DNA from: a virus
DNA: 64,000 nucleotides
IMG/VR virus record: IMGVR_UViG_3300025736_000010
Location: 1-64,000 of that record
Direction: 5' to 3' (one strand)
Position 1 is the stretch's first letter. Each line of letters begins with the position of its first letter. The position numbers were made by a program, and so were the translations under genes. Shown here in pieces: positions 53,473 to 61,601 of the stretch. The notes beneath the pieces are model-generated. The model was not told the DNA's origin, did not search any database, and saw nothing but the letters and a program-made list of their open reading frames with translations.

Positions 53473-53796
53473 TTGGCAACAGTACAAGGAAGCATACCAG
53501 AAACATGTCTATACGTTGACGATGCGCGTGATTTAGCGATAAGCGTTACTCGTGGCAATGTTTCAGGTAGCTATGCTGCCGTTACGCCGGATTCCGCGAC
53601 AATAAAAGTTGATACAACCGATGGAACTGAAGTTATGGCAGAGGTAGCCGCTGGCGTTTCTGGGAGCCAAGTATATTACCCAATAAACACAGATAACATT
53701 ACTGACACTGCCAGGCGATTAGTTGTTACTTGGAAAGTAGTGTACGGTGACGAAATAGCACGCTTACTACATTATCTAACAATACAGGAAGTATAA
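53473..53796 (+). CDS. Hypothetical structural protein, TTG start (107 aa)
   Basis: AGGAGGTAATTAAA sets TTG 53473. Strand-rich (VTPDSATIKVDTTDGTEVMA). Ends in a one-base overlap with the next ATG. Confidence 0.65.
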   Translation: MATVQGSIPETCLYVDDARDLAISVTRGNVSGSYAAVTPDSATIKVDTTDGTEVMAEVAAGVSGSQVYYPINTDNITDTARRLVVTWKVVYGDEIARLLHYLTIQEV

Positions 53797-54113
53797 TGGG
53801 ACAGTATCGAGTTAGTAATATTACGATAGGATATTCTGGAGAGGATGAAACCGACCTATACAGATCGGCAGACACGAGCATAATGTATTCTATTACAGAG
53901 TTATCCTTGCCGCTTTGGGTGCATACACACGGTTATTTTGCTGTGCCGTCAGAACAGATTGATGGTGAGAGAACTGACTTTACATTCCAAGGTAGCTACA
54001 TGGAGATTTTGTTGAACGGAATACCGCAACTCTACACAAAGACGGCAACCGGAATAAGTTTAGATGAGGCTCCTGTTGTTGGAGATCATTTATGGGGATG
54101 GTGGACACTATAA
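53796..54113 (+). CDS. Hypothetical structural protein (105 aa)
   Basis: ATG 53796 overlaps the previous TAA. The second half, GERTDFTFQGSYMEILLNGI, DEAPVVGDHLWGWW, mirrors the segment FTLSETPITGTVRMFVNMEQ...EAPVTGDDVWCHY of the next protein, so the two are related. Confidence 0.6.
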   Translation: MGQYRVSNITIGYSGEDETDLYRSADTSIMYSITELSLPLWVHTHGYFAVPSEQIDGERTDFTFQGSYMEILLNGIPQLYTKTATGISLDEAPVVGDHLWGWWTL

Positions 54114-54364
54114 CTTATCACATGCACAGATGGTACAGAGACAGCAGCAGTACGACTAATCCAGTTTCTGGTGTTGTTAACGGTGTGAATAAGACATTCA
54201 CTTTATCGGAAACGCCAATAACTGGGACTGTTAGAATGTTCGTGAATATGGAACAATTACCAACGGAAGATTTCACGGTGAGCGGACTGATTATAACTTC
54301 TGCTGAGGCCCCAGTGACGGGTGACGATGTATGGTGCCACTATCAGATAGAGGTGGATGAGTGA
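54092..54364 (+). CDS. Hypothetical structural protein (90 aa)
   Basis: TTGGAGATCATTT precedes ATG 54092. VNGVNKTFTLSETPITGTVR and DFTVSGLIITSAEAPVTGDD form one small beta domain shared with the neighbour upstream. Overlaps it by 22 bases. Confidence 0.6.
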   Translation: MGMVDTITYHMHRWYRDSSSTTNPVSGVVNGVNKTFTLSETPITGTVRMFVNMEQLPTEDFTVSGLIITSAEAPVTGDDVWCHYQIEVDE

Positions 54365-54384
54365 TAAAACCAGATCATAAAAAC

Positions 54385-54413
54385 TTGACAAGTAAACGTA
54401 TTTATAGTATAAT
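54385..54413 (+). promoter_or_regulatory. Sigma70-type promoter
   Basis: TTGACA (54385-54390), 17-bp spacer, TATAAT (54408-54413). Confidence 0.9.
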
Positions 54414-54441
54414 TAGTAGACGAAAAGGAGGCAATTAGAAG

Positions 54442-54894
54442 ATGTGGCATTATAGCGGAAACCCAGGAGACAGCAACATTGATGCTATTAGATTCTACTC
54501 GCAACTTACAGATACTGACGATCAACGGTTAAGTGACGAAGAGCTTACTTTTTTGCGCACTAAAGAAGATACTAATATAGGTGCTGCTGCGCGTGCGTGC
54601 GAGACGTTAGCTGTGAAATATGCCTCTGAAGCGGACGTCAAGGTTGGAGCCAGTGGGGAATTTAGCATAAAAGCGTCTCAACTCTCCTCCCAGTTTTCCG
54701 CTATGGCTGTTGTGTTGCGTAGAGAAGCATCTAAACATGCATCTCCGTGGTCTGCGGGAATTAGCGTAAGCGAGAAGCTGGCGCAAGAAGAACGAACTGA
54801 CAGAGTAGAACCTGCATTTACAAGGGATCAGTTTGGAGGAGAAGGTGCTGGACAGAACGTATCACCTGAATGGGACGATGAGGGATATAGGTAA
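54442..54894 (+). CDS. Head-tail adaptor-like protein (150 aa)
   Basis: AAAAGGAGGCAATTAGAAG precedes ATG 54442. DAIRFYSQLTDTDDQRLSDE, then helices AAARACETLAVKYAS and SIKASQLSSQFSAMAVVLRR fit small adaptor proteins that bind the portal. Position before the stopper and tail-completion genes supports it. Confidence 0.65.
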   Translation: MWHYSGNPGDSNIDAIRFYSQLTDTDDQRLSDEELTFLRTKEDTNIGAAARACETLAVKYASEADVKVGASGEFSIKASQLSSQFSAMAVVLRREASKHASPWSAGISVSEKLAQEERTDRVEPAFTRDQFGGEGAGQNVSPEWDDEGYR

Positions 54895-55571
54895 TGGCAT
54901 TATCATATTCTAGCCAAGTAGATAAGTCGATAAAGTATATGCTTAACAGACTAGGATCGACAGTCACGTATAAGCGGCTGCAAGCGCCTGGCGAGTGGAA
55001 TCCTGATCCATCTAAGGTTATTGACATTTTGTGGGAGTGGCCAACTTTCAAAGCAATTATATATGATGTTAAAACCTCTGATGTCGAGGAGAGCGGCGGC
55101 AGGCTTGAGTTAGGTGATAAGGCATTTGCTTTTCTTAGTGATGTGTTTACGTCGCATACAAATGAAGAATACATTAAATTCACCGCTGGCGCGACAGAGT
55201 TTATGGTAGGAGAATTGTTGACAGGTGCGACAAGCGGAGAAACAGCAAATGTGGTTAGCTCATACGAAGACAGCGGGACATGGGCTGCTGGTACAGCAGT
55301 TGGAGTAGTGTGGGTTAGCGGAGCTTCTGGTGAGTTTGGAGCGTCTGAAATTATTAATGGAAGTGTCGGCGGAACAAACATGGCGACAACTACAAAGACG
55401 AACACTTCTGGCGGGACTGACAGTGCTGCGCCGGAATCTGGTGACAAGATAGTTTATGGCGGGGATACGTATAAAGTTGATCTAGCTGCAACTGGCGGTG
55501 GAACAATTATACGAGAAGATATTACAGGGATAACAAGTACGATATGGGCGCGGGTGATAGAAAATGGCTAA
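54894..55571 (+). CDS. Head-tail stopper-like protein with inserted beta domain (225 aa)
   Basis: ATG 54894 overlaps the previous stop. The ends, LGSTVTYKRLQAPGEWN...TFKAIIYDV and GDKIVYGGDTYKV, fit a stopper/joining protein. Residues about 100-170 (VGELLTGATSGETANVVSSY, GTAVGVVWVSGASGEFGASE) are an extra Gly/Thr-rich module not normal for the family. Confidence 0.6.
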   Translation: MALSYSSQVDKSIKYMLNRLGSTVTYKRLQAPGEWNPDPSKVIDILWEWPTFKAIIYDVKTSDVEESGGRLELGDKAFAFLSDVFTSHTNEEYIKFTAGATEFMVGELLTGATSGETANVVSSYEDSGTWAAGTAVGVVWVSGASGEFGASEIINGSVGGTNMATTTKTNTSGGTDSAAPESGDKIVYGGDTYKVDLAATGGGTIIREDITGITSTIWARVIENG

Positions 55572-55929
55572 TTCTGTACAATGGAAGTTGGAGGGTTTCT
55601 ATGATAGAGCTGGAACGCAAACGCTTAGTTCTGGATTAATTACCAATACATTTACACAATTTGGTATTCAGAGCACTAGGGCTATGTTGAATAGACTGCT
55701 TCCACAACTAGCGGCGGCGGCGACTGCTCTGTGTCCTAGAAGCGGACTAGAAAAGGCTCACTTGCAGGACTCAATAGAGTGGTTTGTTTCGCCAACAGGA
55801 TTGTGGGGCGCGTATGGATCTAATTTCCCATATGCAATTTTTGTTGAGGCAGGTACTGTAAATATGACCGGACGACATTTCTTAACTGGCGCACTTAACG
55901 TAATTAAAATGCAAAACTTGGGAGGCTAG
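55564..55929 (+). CDS. HK97 gp10-like tail completion/neck protein (121 aa)
   Basis: ATG 55564 overlaps the gene above by 8 bases. CPRSGLEKAHLQDSIEW, then YAIFVEAGTVNMTGRHFLTG with the Y-A...V-E-x-G-T...F-L pattern is typical of HK97 gp10-like proteins. Confidence 0.75.
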   Translation: MANSVQWKLEGFYDRAGTQTLSSGLITNTFTQFGIQSTRAMLNRLLPQLAAAATALCPRSGLEKAHLQDSIEWFVSPTGLWGAYGSNFPYAIFVEAGTVNMTGRHFLTGALNVIKMQNLGG

Positions 55930-55930
55930 A

Positions 55931-56167
55931 ATGTTTTTAGTATTACACAGAATCGACACAGAACACGGAGTAATGGGCGCGGAACCAAAGTACATCGAGT
56001 ACAATTTGCCTATAGATCTATTAGGGCCATTCGAGGTACATCCACAAGGAACAATGGTATACTTGCGAAACAACATGGGATATGTTATAATTAAAGAAAC
56101 GACAGAGGCAGTACGCAACAAAGTAATGGAATTGATTACGAATGTTGCTCGGCAAAATAATGGGTAA
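55931..56167 (+). CDS. Hypothetical protein (78 aa)
   Basis: TTGGGAGGCTAGA precedes ATG 55931. MFLVLHRIDTEHGVMGAEP... is a compact alpha/beta protein between two connector genes. No family. Confidence 0.6.
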   Translation: MFLVLHRIDTEHGVMGAEPKYIEYNLPIDLLGPFEVHPQGTMVYLRNNMGYVIIKETTEAVRNKVMELITNVARQNNG

Positions 56168-56177
56168 GGGGTAGATT

Positions 56178-56597
56178 ATGGCAGACTTATCTACAGAGCT
56201 AGAAGAGGCGGTCTATAATTTGGCTGTCGCTGATAGCGATTTGTTGGATGAAGTTGGCGGAAGGATGAAAAACGGCAGACCTATTGCCGGATGGACTTTC
56301 CCGTACATACTGTATAGTTTCCCAAATCTACCATCAACGAACGTATTTCAGTCAAGTTCACCAGTAGCGACATCCATTAGCATATATTTTGACGTTTTTA
56401 GCGAGAACGACTTTTTGGCGTCGGAGGCAGGACCCATAGCAGGTTACATAAAAACCGTTTTTAACGGTGCATCTCTGACAATGACTGGATATCAGAATAT
56501 GACTATCAAGTTAGTATCAGAGAGATCGACGCAAGAAGAAGAAACAGGACTGTGGCACGCGCAACTTGGATATCAAGGAATGGCGTGTACTACTTAA
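56178..56597 (+). CDS. Tail terminator-like protein (139 aa)
   Basis: AAGGGGTAGATT precedes ATG 56178. IAGWTFPYILYSFPNLPSTN, SISIYFDVFSEN and MTIKLVSERS...WHAQLGYQG match DUF3168-type tail terminator/completion proteins in length and order. Just before the tube gene. Confidence 0.65.
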   Translation: MADLSTELEEAVYNLAVADSDLLDEVGGRMKNGRPIAGWTFPYILYSFPNLPSTNVFQSSSPVATSISIYFDVFSENDFLASEAGPIAGYIKTVFNGASLTMTGYQNMTIKLVSERSTQEEETGLWHAQLGYQGMACTT

Positions 56598-56637
56598 TTA
56601 AGAGGATATACCTAGAAAATAGGTATGGAGGTGAAAT

Positions 56638-57039
56638 ATGACTGTTTATCAGGGCGCATCAGGCTACTTTATGGCAGCCGCAACTACTACCAGTGCAGCA
56701 TTGGTTGGCGAGATTAACCGGTACACCATAACAAAAACTTCCGATGCGATTGATACTTCTGTATTCGGAACGCGATGGAAGAGCTATGTTAATGGGTCAG
56801 TGGGTTGGACCGCCAGCATTAGCGGGTTCTACTATTGCGGCGATGCGGCACAAGAGGATATCGAAGATTCAATTGATGACGGAACTGCAATCGATTTGTA
56901 CGCCCATGTTAGTGATGATATTTATCACTATGGCGTTGGGTATACTACAAACTTTACAGTTGAGCAGTCGCACGACGGGGTCGCCACTCTTAGTGCGGAC
57001 ATTCAGGGGACAGATATTCTGTATCGTACCTGCCCGTAA
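56638..57039 (+). CDS. Major tail (tube) protein (133 aa)
   Basis: TATGGAGGTGAAAT precedes ATG 56638. VGEINRYTITKTSDAIDTSV, VNGSVGWTASISGFYYCGDA and FTVEQSHDGVATLSADIQGT are tail tube motifs (siphovirus or simple myovirus). Ends at a strong terminator. Confidence 0.8.
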   Translation: MTVYQGASGYFMAAATTTSAALVGEINRYTITKTSDAIDTSVFGTRWKSYVNGSVGWTASISGFYYCGDAAQEDIEDSIDDGTAIDLYAHVSDDIYHYGVGYTTNFTVEQSHDGVATLSADIQGTDILYRTCP

Positions 57040-57061
57040 ACTCGTGTTTTAGCGTACTTTA

Positions 57062-57092
57062 GGGCTTGGCGTAAAAACCAAGCCCTTTTTTA
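57062..57092 (+). terminator. Rho-independent terminator
   Basis: GGGCTTGG (57062-57069), loop CGTAAAAA, CCAAGCCC (57078-57085), then TTTTTTA. Confidence 0.92.
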
Positions 57093-57093
57093 C

Positions 57094-57122
57094 TTGACAA
57101 ACTTTGCTAAATAGTGTATAAT
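57094..57122 (+). promoter_or_regulatory. Sigma70-type promoter
   Basis: TTGACA (57094-57099), 17-bp spacer, TATAAT (57117-57122). Two bases after the terminator's T run. Confidence 0.92.
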
Positions 57123-57148
57123 CATGCTATTGATGGGAGGCGGTTAAA

Positions 57149-57685
57149 ATAGAGTGGAGAGAAATTCCTGGTTATGAGGATAACTATTTGTGTTCCGATC
57201 ATGGGGATATATTTAGTTTGTCTCACAACAAGATAAAAGGTAAAAGACTGTCTAACAACGGATACCTTAGAGTCAATCTATATAAGAAATGCAAGCAAGA
57301 AACAGCGCTTGTTCATTCTGTTGTGGCGAGAACGTTTATTGGTGAACGCCCAGAAGGAATGCAAATAAACCACAAAGATGGTGATAAAACCAACAATCAC
57401 GTATTAAATTTAGAGTACGTTACTAGTAAAGAAAACTCTAGCCACGCTATTCGCACAGGATTGTTTAATCCTGTAGGCGAAAATAATGCAAGCAGCAAAC
57501 TGTTAGAATCTGATGTTGTGGAGATACAGTATATGATTGATAGCAAGAATTTTATGCAAAAACAGATTGCAGACAAATATCATGTTTCTTCCGCAACAAT
57601 ATCGGCTATAGCGACTGGTAGAATCTGGGGCACAGTAACAAATATTGAGTACTGCCCCAAAAAGAGAATAAAGGAGAGTGCATAA
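57149..57685 (+). CDS. NUMOD4-HNH homing endonuclease, apparent ATA start (178 aa)
   Basis: NUMOD4 needs its first residues EWREIPGYEDNYLCSDHGDI, which are encoded from 57152. There is no ATG, GTG or TTG between the in-frame stop at 57131 and 57188. The codon at the right place, 5 bases beyond GGGAGGCGG, is ATA 57149-57151. HNH core: VHSVVARTFIG, MQINHKDGDKTNNHVLNLEY. A C-terminal NUMOD-type HTH follows (KQIADKYHVSSATISAI). Either ATA initiation or a lost start codon. Confidence 0.7.
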   Translation: MEWREIPGYEDNYLCSDHGDIFSLSHNKIKGKRLSNNGYLRVNLYKKCKQETALVHSVVARTFIGERPEGMQINHKDGDKTNNHVLNLEYVTSKENSSHAIRTGLFNPVGENNASSKLLESDVVEIQYMIDSKNFMQKQIADKYHVSSATISAIATGRIWGTVTNIEYCPKKRIKESA

Positions 57686-58824
57686 TTAATATCTTGATGT
57701 GTATATCTACAGAGCAAGACATAGAATCTCCGTCAATGGGATCGGAACGCGAAATGCTTGGCTATTCCGAGGCTTTAGCGGAAAGGGGGCACGTAGTATC
57801 AATTGTAAACGTACTTAGAGCGGCTCCTGACTGGAACATTGATTATGATGTTTGTCATCTGGTAAATGCAGGTGGATGGAAAGGCGCACCGATTCTAACA
57901 GCGCAAATGTGCAAGTTAAAAGGAATACCAGTTGTGATTTCTCCTGTCTACTGGCCCACAGATGAGATGCAGCGTGAAATCGCGGAAAAGTTCAAAAAAA
58001 ATCCAGAACTTGTATCAGACCAATTTGGCGCACATCTACAAGGCGTTAAGAGCATGTTGGAAGAGGCTGATTGGTTGTTGCCAAACGCTGAAATTGAGAT
58101 GGACAGAGTAGCAGAATTATTGTATGGCGATACATCAAATCTTTATGACGATGAAATAGATCAAATTGGATATACAGTTATCAGCAACGGTGTTGATGTT
58201 GCGAACGAAACAGACATGGCGCTCCGCCTTAACTACGAGGAATTGCTATTTGACGATAGCCTTGAGGATATTCTAGCAGATAGATTTATTCTATGCGTTG
58301 GCAGGGTCGAAATTAGGAAAAACCAAGCATCTCTCGTCGAAGCGATGAAACCACTGTGGGAAGAAGATCCAGACCTACAGTTAGTATTGATGGGGGCAAA
58401 GTCAATACCATACGTAGATTACATCAAGGAAGAGATTAAAGGCAAGAATATTCTATTTTGTCCTCCAGGCCCTCCTGTAGCTGTTGCTAAGATGATGCGT
58501 AGATGTGCCGTCCATGTTCTAGTATCGCTCATCGAAACTCCGGGATTAGTGAACCTAGAAGCTGCTGCCCTCAACAAACCTATCGTCGTAGCAGACCGTG
58601 GTTCTGTCTCTGAGTATTTTGGCAGCGAACCAGGGGTCTTCTACTGCGATCCATTTGATATCGAAGGAATGACTTTTGCATTACGAGGCGCGTTGAAAAT
58701 GAAGGAAGCCAATGTTCTTGGTGATTTTGTACGTAAAACGTATTCACACGCTAAGATTGCTGGTGATATCGAGGCAGTTTACGAGAAAGTTATTGCCTCA
58801 ACGCGAAAAGGAAACATTAAATGA
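57685..58824 (+). CDS. Glycosyltransferase, GT4-like, apparent ATT start (379 aa)
   Basis: AAGGAG (57671-57676) stands 8 bases before ATT 57685, which gives (M)NILMCISTEQDIES, the usual beginning of GT-B enzymes; TTG 57694 or ATG 57697 would cut into the first strand and lie 18-20 bases from the RBS. ISNGVDVANE, RFILCVGRVEIRKNQASLVE, LVSLIETPGLVNLEAAALNK and the E-x7-E motif identify GT4. Transfers a sugar from a nucleotide-sugar; acceptor unknown. Confidence 0.78.
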   Translation: MNILMCISTEQDIESPSMGSEREMLGYSEALAERGHVVSIVNVLRAAPDWNIDYDVCHLVNAGGWKGAPILTAQMCKLKGIPVVISPVYWPTDEMQREIAEKFKKNPELVSDQFGAHLQGVKSMLEEADWLLPNAEIEMDRVAELLYGDTSNLYDDEIDQIGYTVISNGVDVANETDMALRLNYEELLFDDSLEDILADRFILCVGRVEIRKNQASLVEAMKPLWEEDPDLQLVLMGAKSIPYVDYIKEEIKGKNILFCPPGPPVAVAKMMRRCAVHVLVSLIETPGLVNLEAAALNKPIVVADRGSVSEYFGSEPGVFYCDPFDIEGMTFALRGALKMKEANVLGDFVRKTYSHAKIAGDIEAVYEKVIASTRKGNIK

Positions 58825-60470
58825 GGGCCGCACTTTTAACAAACCAACTATTTTTATGGGAAAACCCAAACGAACTAGCAATAGGCGGAGGAGAACGGTT
58901 TTCGCTACAGTTTGCGCAATTGCTATTAGATCTTGGATACGAAGTTCATATATATCAGTATTCTCCGGTAGGATTTGACAAAATGCACAATGGAACGCAC
59001 GTTCACGGCATTCCTAATTTCAAAGGCGACGGACTATTGTGGACTGGAATGTGCGATTACTTTTACGATTACACGAAGCGCTTTGATCGTGTGTTTATTA
59101 ATCTTCCTGATTTCGCGGCTGGTAAAGTTCGCGGCGACGCAACGCTAATTACGCACGGGGTTCTCTGGTGCAATAAGCCAGTCGGCGAACTACCTGACGA
59201 TAAGAAAGAAAAACTTTGTAAGATATGGAGCAAGGTTTATAAGAATGTTGTCGTCCATGAATTTACGAGAGAAACAATTCGAGAACTTGGGTTAGACGAT
59301 GTTGCAGATAAGATAGTTTGCATAGGTAACTATGTTGATACAGATATATTTAAGCCAGCCAATAAGAAGCCAATTATTATATTTCCTGGCAGAGCGGAGG
59401 TTTTCAAGGGGACAGGACTAATGCAGGAAGTACTTGAGCGTCTTTCTGATACTGGTTGGGAGGTGGCGTGGGTTGGGGATGGAGCACAGTTTGATAAACT
59501 AAAGACGCTGGAAGACAAGTATAGTAATTTTAGCGCAATAAGCGTTCCTTTAGACACAATGCATGAAGTTTATTCACACGCATCAATATGTATGGTGTTT
59601 AATATATCATCTCGCGGTAACAGCTTGACGTTGATGGAGAGCATGGCTAGCGGTTGTGCGTGTATCGGAATTGACGGCGGAACAACGCTTATAGAAGATA
59701 AAGTAAACGGATTGTTGTGTAAGCCTAATGCGCAGGATGTGGCTGACAAAATTAAGCAGTTAATTGCAGATGAGGATCTACGCAACAGGCTTGGTTTTCA
59801 AAGCCGGAAAGACATTATTAGCGAACACAACAAAGAAAAGTGGGAAAGAGAATGGATTAATGTAATAGATGGAGAGGGAGGAAATATGACAGACATTTAC
59901 CAAGAACGCTATGTAAAGCACCAAGAGGCTAAGAAGAATATGACGGCTACAGATAAAAAGCCAGAATACACAGACACAGAGATTATGACGCTATTTAAGG
60001 TAATGCACGAACGCAGAAGCCAGAGATTGTTTAACGATGACAATATAGATACAGACAGGCTAAAGGGTATTATGAAAGCCGCAGAACTTGCTCCTTCTTC
60101 ATGTAATCGCAAAGCCGTTAGGGCAGAATTGATTAGGTCGGAACATGATATATCGTTGTTGTCGAAGCTTCTTGTAGGTGGATCTGGTTGGTTAGAAAAT
60201 GCGAACGCTGTTGTGTTGTTGCTTGCTGATATGGCCGCATATAAATCGCCAGCAGAGGTTGGGTTTATGCCGTTTCTTGACGCAGGCGTGATTGCGCAGA
60301 ATATCTATCTTATCGGTGAGGCTCTTGGCGTTGGTGCGTGTTTCGTTAATCCAAATATTCGCGAGGCTGACAAGGAAGAATTTGATTCGTCGTTTTTGCC
60401 AGATGGATATCGATTCTGTGGAGCACTTGCTCTTGGGAATTATGATTTAAGGGAGGCAAAGCACGCTTGA
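58821..60470 (+). CDS. Glycosyltransferase-nitroreductase fusion (549 aa)
   Basis: ATGA overlap at 58821. Residues 1-350: GT-B glycosyltransferase (ELAIGGGERFSLQFAQLLLD, PIIIFPGRAEVFKGTGLMQE, NSLTLMESMASGCACIGIDG). Residues 356-549: nitroreductase-like FMN domain (FKVMHERRSQRLFNDD, AAELAPSSCNRKAVRAELIR, FLDAGVIAQNIYLIGEALGV). No stop lies between. An in-frame ATG at 59886 with its own GGGAGG could make the nitroreductase alone. Flavin chemistry plus sugar transfer in one phage protein is unusual. Confidence 0.82.
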   Translation: MRAALLTNQLFLWENPNELAIGGGERFSLQFAQLLLDLGYEVHIYQYSPVGFDKMHNGTHVHGIPNFKGDGLLWTGMCDYFYDYTKRFDRVFINLPDFAAGKVRGDATLITHGVLWCNKPVGELPDDKKEKLCKIWSKVYKNVVVHEFTRETIRELGLDDVADKIVCIGNYVDTDIFKPANKKPIIIFPGRAEVFKGTGLMQEVLERLSDTGWEVAWVGDGAQFDKLKTLEDKYSNFSAISVPLDTMHEVYSHASICMVFNISSRGNSLTLMESMASGCACIGIDGGTTLIEDKVNGLLCKPNAQDVADKIKQLIADEDLRNRLGFQSRKDIISEHNKEKWEREWINVIDGEGGNMTDIYQERYVKHQEAKKNMTATDKKPEYTDTEIMTLFKVMHERRSQRLFNDDNIDTDRLKGIMKAAELAPSSCNRKAVRAELIRSEHDISLLSKLLVGGSGWLENANAVVLLLADMAAYKSPAEVGFMPFLDAGVIAQNIYLIGEALGVGACFVNPNIREADKEEFDSSFLPDGYRFCGALALGNYDLREAKHA

Positions 60471-60495
60471 CAAACTCCGAAAAATAGTGTATAAT
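60467..60495 (+). promoter_or_regulatory. Sigma70-type promoter
   Basis: TTGACA (60467-60472, overlapping the stop codon of the gene before), 17-bp spacer, TATAAT (60490-60495). The transcript would meet a terminator 30 bases later. Confidence 0.85.
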
Positions 60496-60524
60496 CACTA
60501 ACGTTACTCTTCTTTGTTGCTCCC

Positions 60525-60553
60525 GGCCCTGAGAAATCGGGGCCTCTCCTTTG
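60525..60553 (+). terminator. Hairpin terminator between two promoters
   Basis: GGCCCTGA (60525-60532), loop GAAA, TCGGGGCC (60537-60544), then TCTCCTTTG. Confidence 0.65.
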
Positions 60554-60562
60554 TTAATACAC

Positions 60563-60591
60563 TTGACTTTTACACAAAAATATGTTATAAT
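60563..60591 (+). promoter_or_regulatory. Sigma70-type promoter
   Basis: TTGACT (60563-60568), 17-bp spacer, TATAAT (60586-60591), for the tail chaperone genes. Confidence 0.9.
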
Positions 60592-60614
60592 AGGTTAATA
60601 AGGAGAGTGAAAAT

Positions 60615-61127
60615 ATGAAAGCAAGTGAACTAAGAAAGAAGATCAGTGTAAAGTATGCAGAGGGTATTGTTAAGACGGATGATGGCAAAGAGGTAGTTGT
60701 TCGATTTCCGTTGTTAACATCCGGTGACTGGGGAGAGTTCAAGGACATGACATCCATTGATATCTGGGATCTCTTGCTTTCCGTCAGTGCAGGCTCGGAC
60801 AGTGCGAAAGTTGCCGATATGAACGAAGATGAATTGGCAGAGCATCAGAAAGAGACAAGTATTAATCTGCTTAAGAAGATCGATCAGAAGTCGCAGATTG
60901 TTATGATCTATCTATCTCTAAGACGAGATGACGAAGAAGTAGAAATGGACGACGTTGACTGGATTGTGTCATACGGTATGAATCAGTCGGAATACATCAA
61001 GATTGTTAACTTCTTGCTATACGGCGTAACTTCTGAGCAAGTAAAGGATCTCCAGGAAGACGGTGATACAAAAAACGAGCCAAAGGACAAGACGGCCAAA
61101 GTTGGGGATACGGAGGAAGATCTATAA
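60615..61127 (+). CDS. Tail assembly chaperone, short form (170 aa)
   Basis: AAGGAGAGTGAAAAT precedes ATG 60615. Length, acidic helical C-terminus and position after the tube protein fit the G-type chaperone that coats the tape measure before tube assembly. VRFPLLTSGDWGEFKDM and YLSLRRDDEEVEMDDVDW are typical of the group. Contains the slippery site at 61070. Confidence 0.8.
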   Translation: MKASELRKKISVKYAEGIVKTDDGKEVVVRFPLLTSGDWGEFKDMTSIDIWDLLLSVSAGSDSAKVADMNEDELAEHQKETSINLLKKIDQKSQIVMIYLSLRRDDEEVEMDDVDWIVSYGMNQSEYIKIVNFLLYGVTSEQVKDLQEDGDTKNEPKDKTAKVGDTEEDL

Positions 61128-61468
61128 GTTGGGGCGGAATTAAGATATTCTTCGGAAAGTGGTATGGAATAAAAGAGGAGGATATGTGCCAGATGTATTG
61201 GAGCGAGATTCTTGATAACGCTCAGGGCGTAATGATACTTGAGGGAATCGAGAACTCGCGCCAAGCTCTTCCGATGACAGATGCTTCTGGAATGATGTCG
61301 TTTAGGACTCAGCAAAAAGAACAGATGAAAGGAATCTGGGAAATAATGTTCCCACATTCTGTGCAATATCATGAGGAAGAGGCAGAAAAGCTACAAGCGT
61401 TCAAGAGCAGGAAAGAGATGTATCAGAAGATGGCTGACGATATAAATCGGAAGAGGGGTATAAAGTAG
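60615..61468 (+). CDS. Tail assembly chaperone, -1 frameshift product (284 aa)
   Basis: After A-AAA-AAC (61070-61076) the -1 frame is open: CGA at 61076 and on through SWGGIKIFFGKWYGIKEEDM, YWSEILDNAQGVMILEGIEN to TAG 61466-61468. This is the G-T product, made at a few percent of the short form in known phages. The T part is short and acidic-basic helical (EEEAEKLQAFKSRKEMYQKM). A separate start at 61184 would lack the conserved SWGGIKI part. Confidence 0.85.
61070..61076 (+). promoter_or_regulatory. Programmed -1 frameshift site A AAA AAC
   Basis: In the zero frame the codons are ACA-AAA-AAC, so the heptamer has exact X-XXY-YYZ phase. Near the end of the chaperone gene, where such sites lie in other phages. 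Confidence 0.9.
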
Positions 61469-61479
61469 ATTAGTGCGCC

Positions 61480-61508
61480 TTGACAAACGGCTGTTGATAG
61501 TGTATAAT
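61480..61508 (+). promoter_or_regulatory. Promoter, first of three in tandem
   Basis: TTGACA (61480-61485), 17-bp spacer, TATAAT (61503-61508). Confidence 0.88.
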
Positions 61509-61528
61509 ATCGGTGTCGTCTAGGAGAC

Positions 61529-61555
61529 TTGACACTCCAGGATGATACGTATAAT
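61529..61555 (+). promoter_or_regulatory. Promoter, second in tandem
   Basis: TTGACA (61529-61534) and TATAAT (61550-61555) but only a 15-bp spacer, so weaker or needing help. Confidence 0.6.
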
Positions 61556-61571
61556 ATCATTACTTGACAGG

Positions 61572-61600
61572 AGCCTCGTTATAGCGGGGCTTTTGTCTTG
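61572..61600 (+). terminator. Hairpin terminator inside tandem promoters
   Basis: AGCCTCG (61572-61578), loop TTATAG, CGGGGCT (61585-61591) with one G-T pair, then TTTGTCTTG. Transcripts from both upstream promoters would end here as RNAs of under 100 bases. Confidence 0.7.
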
Positions 61601-61601
61601 C

